DNA of 64,000 nucleotides. Origin: Phycomyces nitens (Eukaryota; Mucoromycota; Mucoromycetes; Mucorales; Phycomycetaceae). The translations under genes and the position numbers were made by a program. The notes beneath the pieces were generated by a model. It had not been told where the DNA came from and made no database searches. It saw only the letters and a program-made list of their open reading frames with translations. Below, in pieces: positions 1 to 11,432 of this stretch (positions are counted from its first letter, which is position 1; each line of letters begins with the position of its first letter). The stretch spans positions 6,076,001-6,140,000 of the forward strand of contig JAHRBC010000003.1 in NCBI GenBank assembly GCA_022702545.1. Direction: 5' to 3'.

Positions 1-438
1 TAAATAATTAATATTATTATATATTTTGGAAAACAAAAAGATAATTATGAATATATCCAAAAGTCTCTATATTTATTTTCGTATTTTATTCTATCTCTTG
101 ATGCATGAAGAAGTAGATGTTTATATAAAGTTTATCAGATTATAAAATGCTTCTTTGATTTTTAGCACTTGGTTTAGACACTGACTCTGATACCCAAATT
201 TCGAGGTCATTCCAAGACTAGACGGGTTACTTTGGTAAACGGCCATGGTAGATCAGATAGACAGAAATGGCTTTGTGCGTAATTGGCAGTCTTGCCTTTT
301 CATCTGAAGCGCAAATATTCCCTAGGAGTTTTGTGTACTAAAAGGCGCAGGAAGATATCTGTGAGGTCAACAAGCCGTTGGAGCGAATTATTTTGCAAAG
401 TTTTTCCATTTTGAAATACGGTACCGCTACATGTTTGT

Positions 439-839
439 TTAGCTTGCCAAGGTTGTGTACCAAGCAACGTCTTTCATTCGTTTTGGGGATTCCAAATATC
501 GACCTGATGAATCATGGTGTCGTTGAGAGGAGTCATTTGATCGCTCGCTTTTGTAATAAACAAGCGATTTTCTGGCAAAGTAGATGGCGTCGATTGTTTG
601 ATACTATAGGATTTTTAGTATTCCCTAAAGCGGAAGGGGTTAACCTCTGGAAACTTATCTTGAACCCTTCGCCTATCATGCCATTCAGTTAATTGCTGTC
701 TAAGAGACAAGGTCATGCTTTGGCGGAGAAACTCAAACAACCATCTACTTTCAAGTAATCTATTATCTGTTGTTGCTCGGCTGAGGGGTGTTGCTAGTGA
801 GTTTTTTGCTTTGTCGGTGATTGATGAACTGTCTGTCAT
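439..839 (-). CDS. Hypothetical 119-aa protein, two exons, in transposon-rich DNA
   Basis: I do not recognise this protein. On the minus strand an ATG at 839 (context CACAATG) opens exon 1 (839-645). A 41-nt candidate intron (644-604, weak GTTAAC donor, CCTATAG acceptor) leads to exon 2 (603-439), which ends in TAA. The joined frame is 120 codons including the stop. The product is polar, rich in Ser, Arg and Thr, with a basic middle part (HDRRRVQDKFPE) and no visible signal peptide or membrane segment. Read without splicing, the frame ends at 615. The neighbourhood is AT-rich and holds a Tc1 copy to the right, so this may be a leftover of a mobile element. The model rests only on splice signals and frame. 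Confidence 0.3.
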
Positions 840-1049
840 TGTGAGTTTTTTAGGTTGCTTTGGTTGATAATTGTTATTGGACTGCAGCCTGTTTGCTGCG
901 ACGGGGCTGACAAAAATAATAATATTGGTAAAGAATACAAAAAAAATATTGGCGTGATGTTGATTAGTAGGAAGAAGATTTCCCCCAGAAAAAAAGCGGC
1001 AATGGATTTTCGAGCTGCATTTTGGGCTAACACTTGTTCCGACAAAGAT

Positions 1050-1763
1050 GGCTGAAATAATGTATTGTATGCTTTTGAGAATCGGCAAGTACCAAATTGC
1101 TTCTGATTCTGGTGCGGAGGTAATAATTCAATGAACCAAAAAGCTCAATTGCTGGAGCAAAGCGGTAGGTGTATATTGAGTGTTACGCAACAGGGTAGCC
1201 ACTTTAGCCTGATGAGGACTAAAATGAGAATAAGCCAAAGGGAGAGTTTCTAGTAGGGTGTAAACCAAGTTCTAGATGGGAGGGTACAAGCTTATTGTCT
1301 TTGTGCGAAGCTTGGAATCCATTGAGATGGTAGCCACATCGGTAGGTATTTTCATGGCTTTGATCTGAAGATCTGTAGGTGTCTAGCCAAATATTTTTCT
1401 AACAGAAAACAAGTGCAACCCTGTACCTGAGGTCTCAGGGGTCACAGACAGTCTGTTGATCTGTTGTTGTGTTAATTGCACGAATTGAACCATTTTTTGT
1501 GAGAACTGATTGATAGATTGTTTATTGCGTAGAAAAATTTAATTAATACGTGTCAATGATAGTGGAGAGTTCAAAAAAATCAAAATATGTTAATGGCTAG
1601 CATATAGTTAAATAAGCACATAAAATAAACAAAATAGATTTTATTACGATTACCTTTTCACTATTTTAAAAATAAAAAAGATGATTGCAGCAATTGGTCC
1701 TTTCTTATTGGTCTGACAGTTGCACCGAATTTTGGGAGAGTTTGTCTGGGCCTACAAGTGATT
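1050..1763. other. AT-rich spacer, nothing recognised
   Basis: No open frame with coding character and no repeat stands out between the small left-end gene and the Tc1-type element. Also, 1-438 shows only short frames. Confidence 0.5.
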
Positions 1764-2559
1764 TACAGTGGTTCTGGTGCCACTTTGTTTTATTTTGAGA
1801 TTATATTTACCCTTAACCTGATGGTACAAAGAACTTTAAAATCTTTGAAGGATCCGGAGTTTAAGACCGAATGTTGCAGCCACTTTAATAAACACTCAAC
1901 CGATTCTTTCAATAAACAATACAAAAAAATCTAAATAAGTATTGGCGCTGTTTTTACACGTGGCATACACTTTACAACTGAGTGAAGTACAAATTCCATA
2001 ACCGATCTCCGGTTACTCATTGCTAACAACCCCAAGTTAATACCTCAATAGTTACACACCAGGCATACATTCACTTTACTACAGTGATAACCTACCATCA
2101 TATAATAGAAATTGATCTACAATTACACTCAAGTATGAGGGTTGTGATATAGAGTTGAATTGTCATAATTTTTCCTTTATTCTCTTTACAATAAACATGG
2201 CAAACTCTCTTATTTGAAAAAATAATAATAGAATGTCTCTCACACATATTTGCAACCAAAAACCCAGATACAGGAGTTGAACGCGTTTATTAGGAGCCGA
2301 ATTATAGATCAATGGGAAAAAGGCGCTAATTAACATGAGATTTCGACGCCCCTTGACATTCCAAAGGGTACTGCTGGCAATTGCGTAAAAATCTTTAGAG
2401 ATGAAGGAATTTCTGTCCTCCAAATGTCTAGGCGCCACTCCAAAGGTCACAAAGCGAACTCAAGCCGCAATGGCTCGCTCATTTCGCAATGAGCCACTCA
2501 TCTCAGTTATAGCTTAGTATCAGATATTAGTGAATGTAGAAACATCCTTGACTTTAGTC

Positions 2560-3200
2560 ACATTTCATAAGAGTATGGAACTTCTTGGATTTTGATACCA
2601 TGTATCAATGCACAAGGAAAATCAGTTGACTAGTGGAAATCAGTTCTCTGATCAAATAAGTCTGGATTTCTTGTTGCTGGAAATGACGCAAGTATCAGAG
2701 TCATCAGGAAGAAGGGCGAGAAATATGCCAATAATATAACTGTCAACAAATACGAGTTTGGTAAAGTTTCTGTCATGATCTGAGGGTGTTGGGCCTTTGG
2801 TGACATTGAAAGGAAACGCCAACCAAGACAAGTATGTTGATTCCTTAGTCTAACACTTTCTTCCCTGGTATAAACAGCTTGATAGGAGATCAAATGGACA
2901 GTTTATATTCCAAGAAGATGGTGCTCCATGTCATACTAGTGTTTATGCCACATTATATAAGAAAAAGAGGTATCTCAATAATAGTTTCAATTTTTGGCAT
3001 GCACAGAGTCCAGATCTAAATCCTATCACGTATATTTGGGCTCATTTTTCCCAGAGACTTTGGAATAATTGAGAAAGAATAACCATTGTGTATGAGTTTG
3101 AAGCCGTAATCTACGAAACATGGCTAGAGGCGCCTCTTCATATTTACGGAAAATTTGTAACCAACATATCAACCAAGTCCAAGAAGTAATTGCAAAAAAT
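2560..3200 (+). pseudogene. Tc1/mariner transposase remnant
   Basis: Pieces of a Tc1-type DDE transposase read in order on the plus strand. One matches the FSDES-like block around the first Asp (about 2637). Another reads RKKGEKYANN..KVSVMI-stop-GCWAFGD (about 2700-2800), where a family Trp is now TGA. The next reads FQEDGAPCHTS (about 2906-2940), the second catalytic Asp block, followed by QSPDLNPITYIW (about 3006-3040). Frame changes and stops separate the blocks. The order and spacing are those of the family, and the gene is dead. Confidence 0.75.
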
Positions 3201-3405
3201 AAAGCCAGAACAACCAAATACTATAAACTTTTTTTTTATTTTTGTATTAACCATATACCCAACTACATTTTCACAAATTTTGACTTTATTCTGACTATAT
3301 TTTATTGTAAATATTGTTGAAAAAATCATAGAACAAATACTAGATAAAAATCAAAGAACTTCATGTTCTGTGCCATGATCCCTTATACTTGAGTCTTGAG
3401 TAATA

Positions 3406-3485
3406 CAGTGGCTCCGGTGCCAAATTGGATTTCTTGATATATCAATTCGTTTATTAAGAAGCATGATTTGGTACCGAAGCCACTG
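3406..3485. repeat. 80-bp palindromic mini-element (Tc1-type ends)
   Basis: The 20-nt ends are inverted repeats with 18 of 20 matches: CAGTGGCTCCGGTGCCAAAT at 3406-3425, and the complement of 3466-3485. TA lies directly outside both ends. It shares its end sequence with the left end of the element at 1766, so it looks like an internally deleted derivative (MITE) or a doubled right terminus. Confidence 0.7.
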
Positions 3486-3487
3486 TA

Positions 3488-4264
3488 AGTATATAAACCA
3501 TTATAGTATATCTTTCTTTAATAAACAGCATTCTCACAGTATCTACAAGTTTCCAATTCTTAGTTTACCCCATTACATGGCAAATATTGGTCACAGATTT
3601 GATTTGTCCGTCTAATAGTAATATTAGTAAAGCAATAGTATATTATTATGCAAGAATAGTATATTATTTTCTTGCTGACATAAAACATCTTCCTTTTTTT
3701 TTTTAAAAAAAAAGAATGTGGCTGATTTAAACTTTGGAGCTATATTTTGCAAGGCAGAATCTAGATAATCTACCTTGTAAATTAACGGTACAACATTAGG
3801 AGAAGAATATCATGTTCACTAATACTCTCAATAAACAATACATAAAACAAAGAATTATCATTTTTTAGTTGACTAAATCTGATCTTCATGTCCTTTTATA
3901 GCGAGATGTAGCCTTGACTTTGTGTCGTGAAAACCTATTCCTTTGGTGGAAATTGGTAGTGACATGTGCAAAAGTTGGCTACTTATATACAATAGATAGT
4001 TTATCATATTATAAAAAGAGTAGCTAAGCAATTAATAACATGTAGAAATTTGTATTAAGAACTTTTACCAGATTTTCCAAATCTTTTTCCCCTGTTCTAT
4101 ATTTTGAGCTTTTCTGTATATATTTATAATAAATATATACATAAAAATAACGTTTAAAAACTTGAGGTCGGAGTCAGCAATAAATTAAAGGAACAACCCT
4201 GTGTTTTCAGTTGGTCGATTTATCAAAATAGATTTAGATATGAAATAAGTTTAATTCAAAAGTC

Positions 4265-4266
<2 letters not shown>
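3488..4266. other. AT-rich spacer, nothing recognised
   Basis: Many A/T runs and short frames only. No coding signal was seen. Confidence 0.5.

Positions 4267-4306
<40 letters not shown>
4267..4306. repeat. (TTA)n microsatellite
   Basis: About 13 uninterrupted TTA units upstream of the kelch gene. Confidence 0.95.
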
Positions 4307-4307
<1 letters not shown>

Positions 4308-4673
4308 ACGCCTTGTATTATGGTGTACAAGTGCTTAACACGCCAGCCTGTTTACCCAGAATATTGGTTATCTGATACCAAGTAACACCAAATACATACT
4401 TTTTAGACCTTTGTGGACCGTTTTACCTAGTATAAATAGAAGATTCTAAGAAAAATAAATTACTATTTAAGGCAAAGGGAGAATATTTCTCGGGGTACTA
4501 CAAGCGAGAATAAATCTGAATACCTGAGCTTATTTTTATTTTGTAAGGAAGGCTCAGATATATGCTCTAATTCAACAGATCTGGTAGAGTATATAATCCC
4601 TTTGTATTTTGCTTTTAATTTATTCTCAAAACTTGATTTCCTTTACTTTACTTTATCTCGTTAAAAGTTGCCA

Positions 4674-7600
4674 ATGGGTTTACTTGCCTGGCTTATCTTT
4701 TTCATAGGAGTTATTTCCTTCGCAACTGTCAAGGCATCCTATGATATACCGTCATCTCTTGTCGGTGTCATAGAAAACCGTGTCGGTGGAGAAGGCTTTG
4801 TAATCAATAACACCCTATACACTTATGGAGGTGCAACCTACCAGGCATTATACTCCAACCTATTCAGCGCAATATCTATAGCAGATGATGGCCAACTAGT
4901 ATACAAGGACGTATACCAACACACACCCGGCATCCTCTCCGCGCGTACATACATTTCGGTGCTTGAAGATCAACAAACCGTCTATAGCTTTACAGGAAGA
5001 TATCCAGGGAACAATGAGAACAGTTCTTTACTGGTATTGAGATACAGCTTTAAAGACGAGAATCCATCATGGGTACAAATACTCCCAGTTAACAACGCGA
5101 CTTGGCCATCAGCACGCAGACATACTTCTGGTGTACTTGCACCAAACGGAAAAATATATTTCTATGGTGGAAGAGACTATCGCACGGATATTAAGCGCAA
5201 CGATTTTTACTCTTTTGATCCAACCACAAACGATTTCACAAATCTTACTACACCCGGTTTGATGTATAGTAGATCTCACGTTAGCGTTGCACTTCCGTAA
5301 GTATCTAAAAAATTCAAGAGAAATATATTTCAAAACAACTAACAAGTATGATATAGAAACGGTCTGATCGTATACATTGGCGGATACTATCATGCAGCAT
5401 CGCGTGGATCCAATGCCATGCCTTATAACAGGGTACTTCTTTATGACACCAACACACATACATGGGAATATAAGGAGACTACTGGGGATAAGTTTAGTGA
5501 ACGAATTCTTGCAAGTGGAACACTTGGTAAGTTAATTTTGTATTTACTGTTAAAAATCATTAACTTAATATATCTACTAATATTATTCACCTTTATTTGC
5601 ACTTTAGGACCTGACAAGAAGACTATTTTTATGTTTGGAGGTTAGAATATATATGGTGCAATTTTTTACAACCAATATCTTAAAATATGAACTTGTTTAT
5701 AGGTTCAAACCCAACTTCTTCTCTTGAAGATGAAGATGAAGATGCATCACTTTATAATGATGTCCTTATGCTGGATACATCAACATGGACATGGAAAAGG
5801 CTTAATACTCAAGGATATTTACCTACAGCTCGAAATTTAGGGTTTATAGGATTTATATCCAATGATACTATGCTGGTTGGATTCGGTAAGTTGGTTGCTT
5901 GTTTTCATATTTATAAAAGTCGATACTAATATAAATACTTAGGCCAAGCAATAACAACATACCTAAACGACATTAATGTTTTACGAATGGACAGTAAAAT
6001 ACCAGATCAGGCTACTTGGTTAGGTGGTCCAGAAGAATTCTTATCTGATAATCTTACAGAAGAAACAACTGGAACAAATTTGAGTAAAGGTGCAATTGCT
6101 GGAATTGTTATTGGATCGATTGCGTTTGCCGTTTTATTGGGTTTATGTATATGGAAAAGAGACAAAGTCAGTTATCTTGCCCATTATTTCTATCACAGAA
6201 TTATATGGGTCCCGAGGTAAGAGCTTTTACTTTGCTGGATAAATAGATACTCATCTTTTTTTTTGTAGATCCGGGGAGCCTATTTGGACAGAGGCATGTC
6301 GCTTTGCGTTTAGATCTGTTGTCCTCGTACTCTTGTTATTTTTCTTTGGATATACAATCAAGGAAATTGTAAACAGTGATAAATCCGTCATTACAATTCG
6401 CACAGAGTCCGCTATGGTACACACTCCAGGTAATACATACTTTATTATTTTTTGAGAAGATTGAGACTAACAAAAAATTAAATTAATAGATATTCGATTC
6501 TGTTTTGATGGATGGAAGAACGATACAGATACTGGAGCGAACCTCCGCCCTCGCGTCATATGTTCTACAGATGAAGGCTATGATTGTTCAAAATTTGTAA
6601 CAAATCTCAACATGTCTATCCATCAACCAGCATTTTCTGACCGCCTTGGAGATGTCTACTGTTCCTTGTATTCTCCTCCTAGTTGGTTTAGTCTGACCGA
6701 CTCAAGAGGAAAAGGTGGAAATGGAACCGTGGTTTTATTTTCATTTTATGGAAATACTGCTACAGATGGAGTGATTCACACCACATTTTACCCTCCTGGA
6801 AAAGATCCCAATGTTGATAAATACAACGTAGACACGTCAGACATTGCTTCCCTTGTGACAGAAGAAGAACTGGAAACTTGGATTGTGCTCGACCTAGAGG
6901 ATAGATACGCCAGCAATGTTCATACAATATCTCCCAAATCCGTCTCAACCTTAGGCTACCAGATTAAAGACCATCAATATGTTACAGACAATACGTGGAA
7001 CAGAGTCGGATTTTTGCCAATATACCAGCATGTTCCAGAAATTGAAACTGTTTTCAGATCGGGTGTTAAGAGTGATAATATCCTAAGTCGAGGAAGCTAT
7101 CATATATGTAACTTCAAAATATTTCCAGACGACTATGCAATCATCATACTCCAAGAAAAAAAGGTTTCCACACTCTTGAATGTTCTCGGCTCTGTAGGAG
7201 GTGTCATTAGCCTTGCCGTAGCCATACAAGTATGGCTGTTTGGTTTCCGTCCAAATTCTCCCTGGGGAATCGTTCACCGTTGGTCTGCTGGTCCCATGAA
7301 AAGTTCTGTCCAAAGGAACTTACAAGGTCACTTTAATTCGCTTTATACACCCGTTCCTTTTGTGAATCCTGTCAGACAGCTTCTTACAGAACTATCACCT
7401 GTCAATGAACACTCCATCGATGAAAAAAATGTCGCAGAATCACAGCATATTGATTATAAAGTTGGGACTTACCATCAACAAAGAATGGCCCAAATGGAAG
7501 AACGTGTGGAATTAATGGAGCAAATTTTAAAGGCTTATTATGTCGACGACGAGGTCTTCCAGGTGCTAGACACTATAATCAAGCAGAAACGGGCCATGAA

Positions 7601-7685
7601 TCATCAATTAGGTTTACCTTTAGAGGAAGCCCAGCAGAATACAGTTGGATTACGTCAGCGACTTTTGTCTAGAACTATTTCTTGA
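4674..7685 (+). CDS. Kelch-repeat membrane protein with a second transmembrane module
   Basis: Seven exons (4674-5296, 5357-5526, 5608-5640, 5703-5885, 5943-6216, 6269-6429, 6490-7685) join into 880 codons in one frame (879 aa). Residues 1-22 form a signal peptide. Residues about 30-380 carry kelch-type blades (YTYGGATY, KIYFYGGRDYR, LIVYIGGYYH, TIFMFGGS) expected to fold as a beta-propeller outside the cell or in the lumen. A Gly-rich transmembrane helix follows at about 386-407, a second at about 443-458, and a third at about 710-733. The C-terminal 140 residues are cytoplasmic-looking with a short coiled coil (MAQMEERVELMEQILKAY). The second half matches no family I can name. The start is the first ATG; an in-frame TTG six bases upstream is not used. 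Function unknown; a ligand- or sugar-binding surface receptor is possible. Confidence 0.85.
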
Positions 7686-7845
7686 ACAAGTAAAAAAAAA
7701 AAAAAAAAAACTTATAATATTCTAAACTTCAAATAAACATACACTTCATCAAAAAAAAAGACCGAATAAAATAATGAGCCAAGTCTACAAATTTTAAGAT
7801 GTATACAGAAAGTGTTTTTTTAAATGTATAATGATATTAATTATT

Positions 7846-8090
7846 TATCAATATTTTATTGGATCATATGTAGCATCTACAGCTGCTTGATATATTATGT
7901 GGGGGTTGTAAATTAGGCCTTCCAAGTATTCCTTTGGAATAAACCTTTACTCTTTTTCTAGACAATCTATAGTATCTAATAGCCTATTCCAGTTTTATCT
8001 TGACTGGATTCTCTTGTCACAGTAATCCTCAGGGTGCTCAATTGGGTTGAGCTCAGGGTTTTTAGGAGGCTATTCAGCCAAACGTTTCAA
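7846..8090 (-). pseudogene. C-terminal fragment of a Tc1-type transposase
   Basis: Read on the minus strand, the sequence gives NPELNPIEHPEDY, the block around the third catalytic acid (SPDLNPIEHLW in the family). Then, after stops, it gives IPKEYLEGLI..IIYQAAVDATYDPIKY, the standard end of Tc1 transposases, followed by TAA. There are at least two in-frame stops and no 5' part. A dead fragment. Confidence 0.65.
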
Positions 8091-8108
8091 CTTGAGCTGT
8101 GGCATATA

Positions 8109-8472
8109 CCGATTTTTGAATCCTATCTGGTGAATGTGACATGTTATTTCGTGAAAGTGCAATTTGGATTTCGTGATTGTTCCGTTTCAATTTTCACTGG
8201 ATAGGCCAGAGAACGAAGAAGACAAGGCCCAAATCTCCCACCCACCCACACCTGTAACGATTATTCGCCGATCAATTAGATACACAAAGAATAAGAAATT
8301 CCTTTTTACAATTTTTTACTGTTTCAATAATATGATGATTAATAGCACTTGGGCCGTGTCTTCCTTGCTCTCTGGCCTATCCAGTGAAAATCCATATGGC
8401 ACAATCATGAAATCCAAATTGCACTTTCACGAAATAACATGTCACACTCACCAGATAGGATTCAAAAATCTG
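8109..8472. repeat. Fold-back element with ~120-bp inverted arms
   Basis: The left arm (about 8109-8231) and right arm (about 8350-8472) are inverted copies around a ~118-bp centre. The best block, 8131-8180 against 8401-8450, matches at 48 of 50 positions. The arms would form a very long hairpin. No coding sequence is inside. It sits next to a Tc1 transposase fragment, so it may be a non-autonomous derivative. Confidence 0.8.
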
Positions 8473-8607
8473 TATCTCAGCTGTGTCACTTCTGGCACGT
8501 AACACACTTAAATCACGTGACGTCTTTGATTCTTCTCTATAGTTTACTAAGCATATTATACTTTCTCCTTGCTCTTACTCTTATATTATATTATTACAAA
8601 GTACAAA

Positions 8608-9340
8608 ATGCCTAGACTTACTGTTCCCCTTAAATAAAGGGCTGAAGGAAGATGGAGATACATGAGAGAATACCAGTGTAATCATTGGCAATCAATGCAA
8701 GTGGAAATATCAGAAACAGAAACAGAACAACGGAATTCAGTCTCAAGCAAAGTACATGTGAGAGCATCAACGTAATTGCCAGCAAACTGCAGAAATTGAG
8801 GTGATAGCAACAGTAGAATCAGAGAATATTAAAACATCTTGGGCAGAATATATGGGAGAATATCGACGCAGGTGCCAACAAATAACTGAAATAGAAGTAG
8901 TTGAGACAGTAGAACTAGAGAATATTAGTAATTCTCGAGCAGAATATATGCACGAGTATAGGCATAGTAGACAAAGTAGAGCTGCTGAAGAGAATGAGCG
9001 AGTAGTAAGAAAGTGTAGACTGAATAACATTGGCACAAATAATCGTAGTAGCATACAAAGAAAATATGAATCAACAATCAGAGAGTGTCCTACATATGTA
9101 TGCGGATGTTGTGGAGGTCTTTTCTTTCAAAAAGATATATCGTCAGTAAAAATAATCGCTCTTACGGGTATTTGGGGTTGTTCAGAAGATATTGTTGAGA
9201 AAACCTTTTGGGCAATTGACAATCATAAGATACCAAGCACTTTCGTTAATGAAGAAATTATAGACAAGATTCCACTATGTCCTACCTGTTTTTTTTTCAT
9301 AGAAAGATATCTTGCTTCTATTTTTCGAAATAACAGATAA
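8608..9340 (+). pseudogene. Helitron-like protein fragment with tandem EYM-EYR repeats
   Basis: The longest intact frame, 8801-9340, encodes a repeated unit (RAEYMxEYRRxCQQxxEIEV) and then a Cys-rich part: PTYVCGCCGGLFFQKD and, 60 residues later, IPLCPTCFFFIERYL. This C..C pair ahead of a helicase is what I know from Helitron-type proteins (the region before the Helitron-like N-terminal domain). The upstream part is broken: a stop lies just after ATG 8608, and a frameshift near 8755 separates the first repeats. No Rep or helicase motifs follow, so the element is truncated. The family assignment is inference. Confidence 0.5.
8640..9010 (+). repeat. ~98-bp tandem repeat, about four units, inside the Helitron-like fragment
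   Basis: Units start at about 8640, 8741, 8839 and 8937. Each carries a GCAGAATATATG..GAATAT-like core and a GAAATTGAGGT-like core. They are diverged and keep roughly the same reading phase in the last three copies. Confidence 0.65.
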
Positions 9341-10152
9341 ACCATTAATAAACTAGGCATATTTTTGGAAGATCGCAAAATAAAATAAATATCATTAATT
9401 CGTTGTAAACTTAAACTTATTTTTTTATTAGTGGATAAACCTTGGACTAAAATCAATTATAGCCAATAAGATGCTTTTCCGATATGTGGTTGTCACTTAA
9501 CCACAAGATTATAACATGAGCTGTCGTCATGTTTCTTCAATACTTGAACAAAGAGATAAGATTTATTAAAGATAGGAATATGAACCAAAATTACAATTAC
9601 AATTAAGAAAGATAAATGATTGTTGTTGGCAAATGAGAAAGGGTTATGATAATGGGAGTAGTATATCGGTCGATTTTGTATTTAGGAAATTCATCACAAC
9701 GATTCCAATTTGTCAAAAAATGGGCGACAATGGAGTATATAAGGTCAACATAAAAAAAAAGAATACATTAGCCTTGAATAACACTTTACGTAGAAAAGAC
9801 ATACCTTTGACTTTTGCCCAGCGACGCCTCTGCAAATTGTGCGGGAACGTCTGCAACGGATTTCATTTTAGAGGTTACGGATATTTGAGTTAAAAAAAAA
9901 GTTAATATTAGAATTGTCTAGTTTTCTTACTACACACAAACAGACTTTAGGTTCTAAAAATTACCTGATAACACTCAAGTGAAAAGAACAACATTGTTGA
10001 AAATAATGGTGAAGTATCAGAACTAAGGGTATACTCAATGTCACAGCCAAATTCAAGATTTATATCGCTGAGGCGACATAGATCTTAAAATTTGGCTCAT
10101 ACAATATGACATGAGCATTCTTTTGTCATCATTTACTCTCGGTCATCTGCTT
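9341..10152. other. Spacer with decayed sequence
   Basis: A plus-strand frame at about 9633-9893 (86 codons, basic, one CxxC in its end KLCGNVC) is open but unsupported by neighbours or homology I recognise. The rest is AT-rich and unassigned. Confidence 0.4.
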
Positions 10153-11052
10153 CTACGTTTGCGTCCGCTCGAATTTCGTAAAGGTTCGTCGTCTTCGTAT
10201 CCTATATACTGCCATCAACATGCAAATTAATGTATATGTTAGCTTACCTTATAATCTTGTCGTTTGTATCCATTAAACTTTGATGTCTGATAACATATTC
10301 GGTTGGCATTCGTTGAATACATTGGTTCCTGACCTTGGACTCAATCTTCACCGTATATTGCTGATAGTCTGCGTCTGTTCTGGCATGCGTTCGTTTAGGT
10401 CCGTCGTATTTATATTTCATATCCTGATATAAATATTGAAGTTAGTATATGTGTTTACTTACCTTATTGTAGCAATATTTTTTTACATCTCGGACAGTAG
10501 TCCTAATGAGATGCAATAGTCGGCTAATATTATTATATATGTACACTTACCTTGTTTTATGCTTTATTAACTCACTGTGAGATGTAACATGGAAATTTGA
10601 GATTACTACGTCTGGTCTGCTATTACGATAGACCTATATTGGATGAAATAATTATTAGTTTGTTAGCACTAGTTTGTGCTTACCTTTCAAGTCTTTTTTT
10701 TTGTTATTGCTTGTCCTATATAATCTACGATATTTGTCTGTCTACGCGTACTGATCCAACATTGGTTTTGCGCTGAATATATTTTCCTATGTCTCTATAT
10801 ATTTCTGCTTCCAAAGTCTTCGGTCTCGGTGGATATGGTTATTCCAAATATATCTATCATACTGGCCGTCTGGTATATCGTATATAAAGGTTTCTCGTCA
10901 TGAATTTCTGATATCGAGTCTTTATCTTCATTTTTTCTATGTTTTTTGTATTTGTTTCTTTTTAATTTTGCTTTTTTTATTATGGTTGAGTGATCTCCAA
11001 ACAGAGGTGAACATGATCTACGTATAACGACTGAGTTGTCTTCTATCTTCAA
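10153..11052 (-). pseudogene. Unrecognised multi-exon gene, 3' part intact, 5' part broken
   Basis: Four small minus-strand introns are clear: 10683-10634, 10550-10503, 10462-10424 and 10247-10202 (39-50 nt, all GTAAG-type donors). The exons between them stay in one frame and end in TAG at 10153-10155. They encode about 115 residues starting VYRNSRPDVVISN and ending RRRRTFTKFERTQT. The likely first exon starts at ATG 11052 (MKIEDNSVVIRRS...) and is Lys-rich. Between 10795 and 10684 it meets TAG and TGA in the frame that fits the next exon, so either another intron is missed or the gene is disabled. No domain is recognised. The surrounding decayed sequence suggests a mobile-element or lineage-specific gene. 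Confidence 0.45.
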
Positions 11053-11432
11053 TCTTCTAATATGTAGGTCGGTGATAACTATGAGCCTTGAAGTATATCT
11101 CGGGAATCGTTTTGCTTGAATGCCTTAAAGTAAACACCGTGATAGTCTTGTTATGTGCTGTAGTACATGTGCCGTCCAGGGTCTCTAGAAACGAACGAGT
11201 ACGGTGTTAAATATCGATAGACAATAGGATACAATCGAAGGACTTTGATTTGATACAAAGATGTGATTTTGCTCATGGATATATTGAATATGTGCCGATA
11301 GTTTCCAATGACGCAACATAGAATATTTTTGAAATGGCATACCTATTATATGTAGAACACCAGTGGTCTGCTAGTAATTGTGCTTTTTATACATCTCGAG
11401 AGTTTGTTTAATCTTTGCGTAATATTCGATTC

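Larger units (their letters stand above)
1766..3485 (+). mobile_element. Degraded Tc1/mariner-family element with terminal inverted repeats
   Basis: The left end at 1766 starts CAGTGGTTCTGGTGCC. The right end (3466-3485), read in reverse, starts CAGTGGCTTCGGTACC. Both ends are flanked by TA (1764-1765 and 3486-3487), the target duplication of Tc1/mariner elements. The ~1.72-kb length is normal for the family. The interior holds a decayed plus-strand transposase at about 2560-3200. Near the right end there is a second left-type terminus (3406-3425), so the right border could be 3405 or 3485. The element is not autonomous. Confidence 0.7.
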
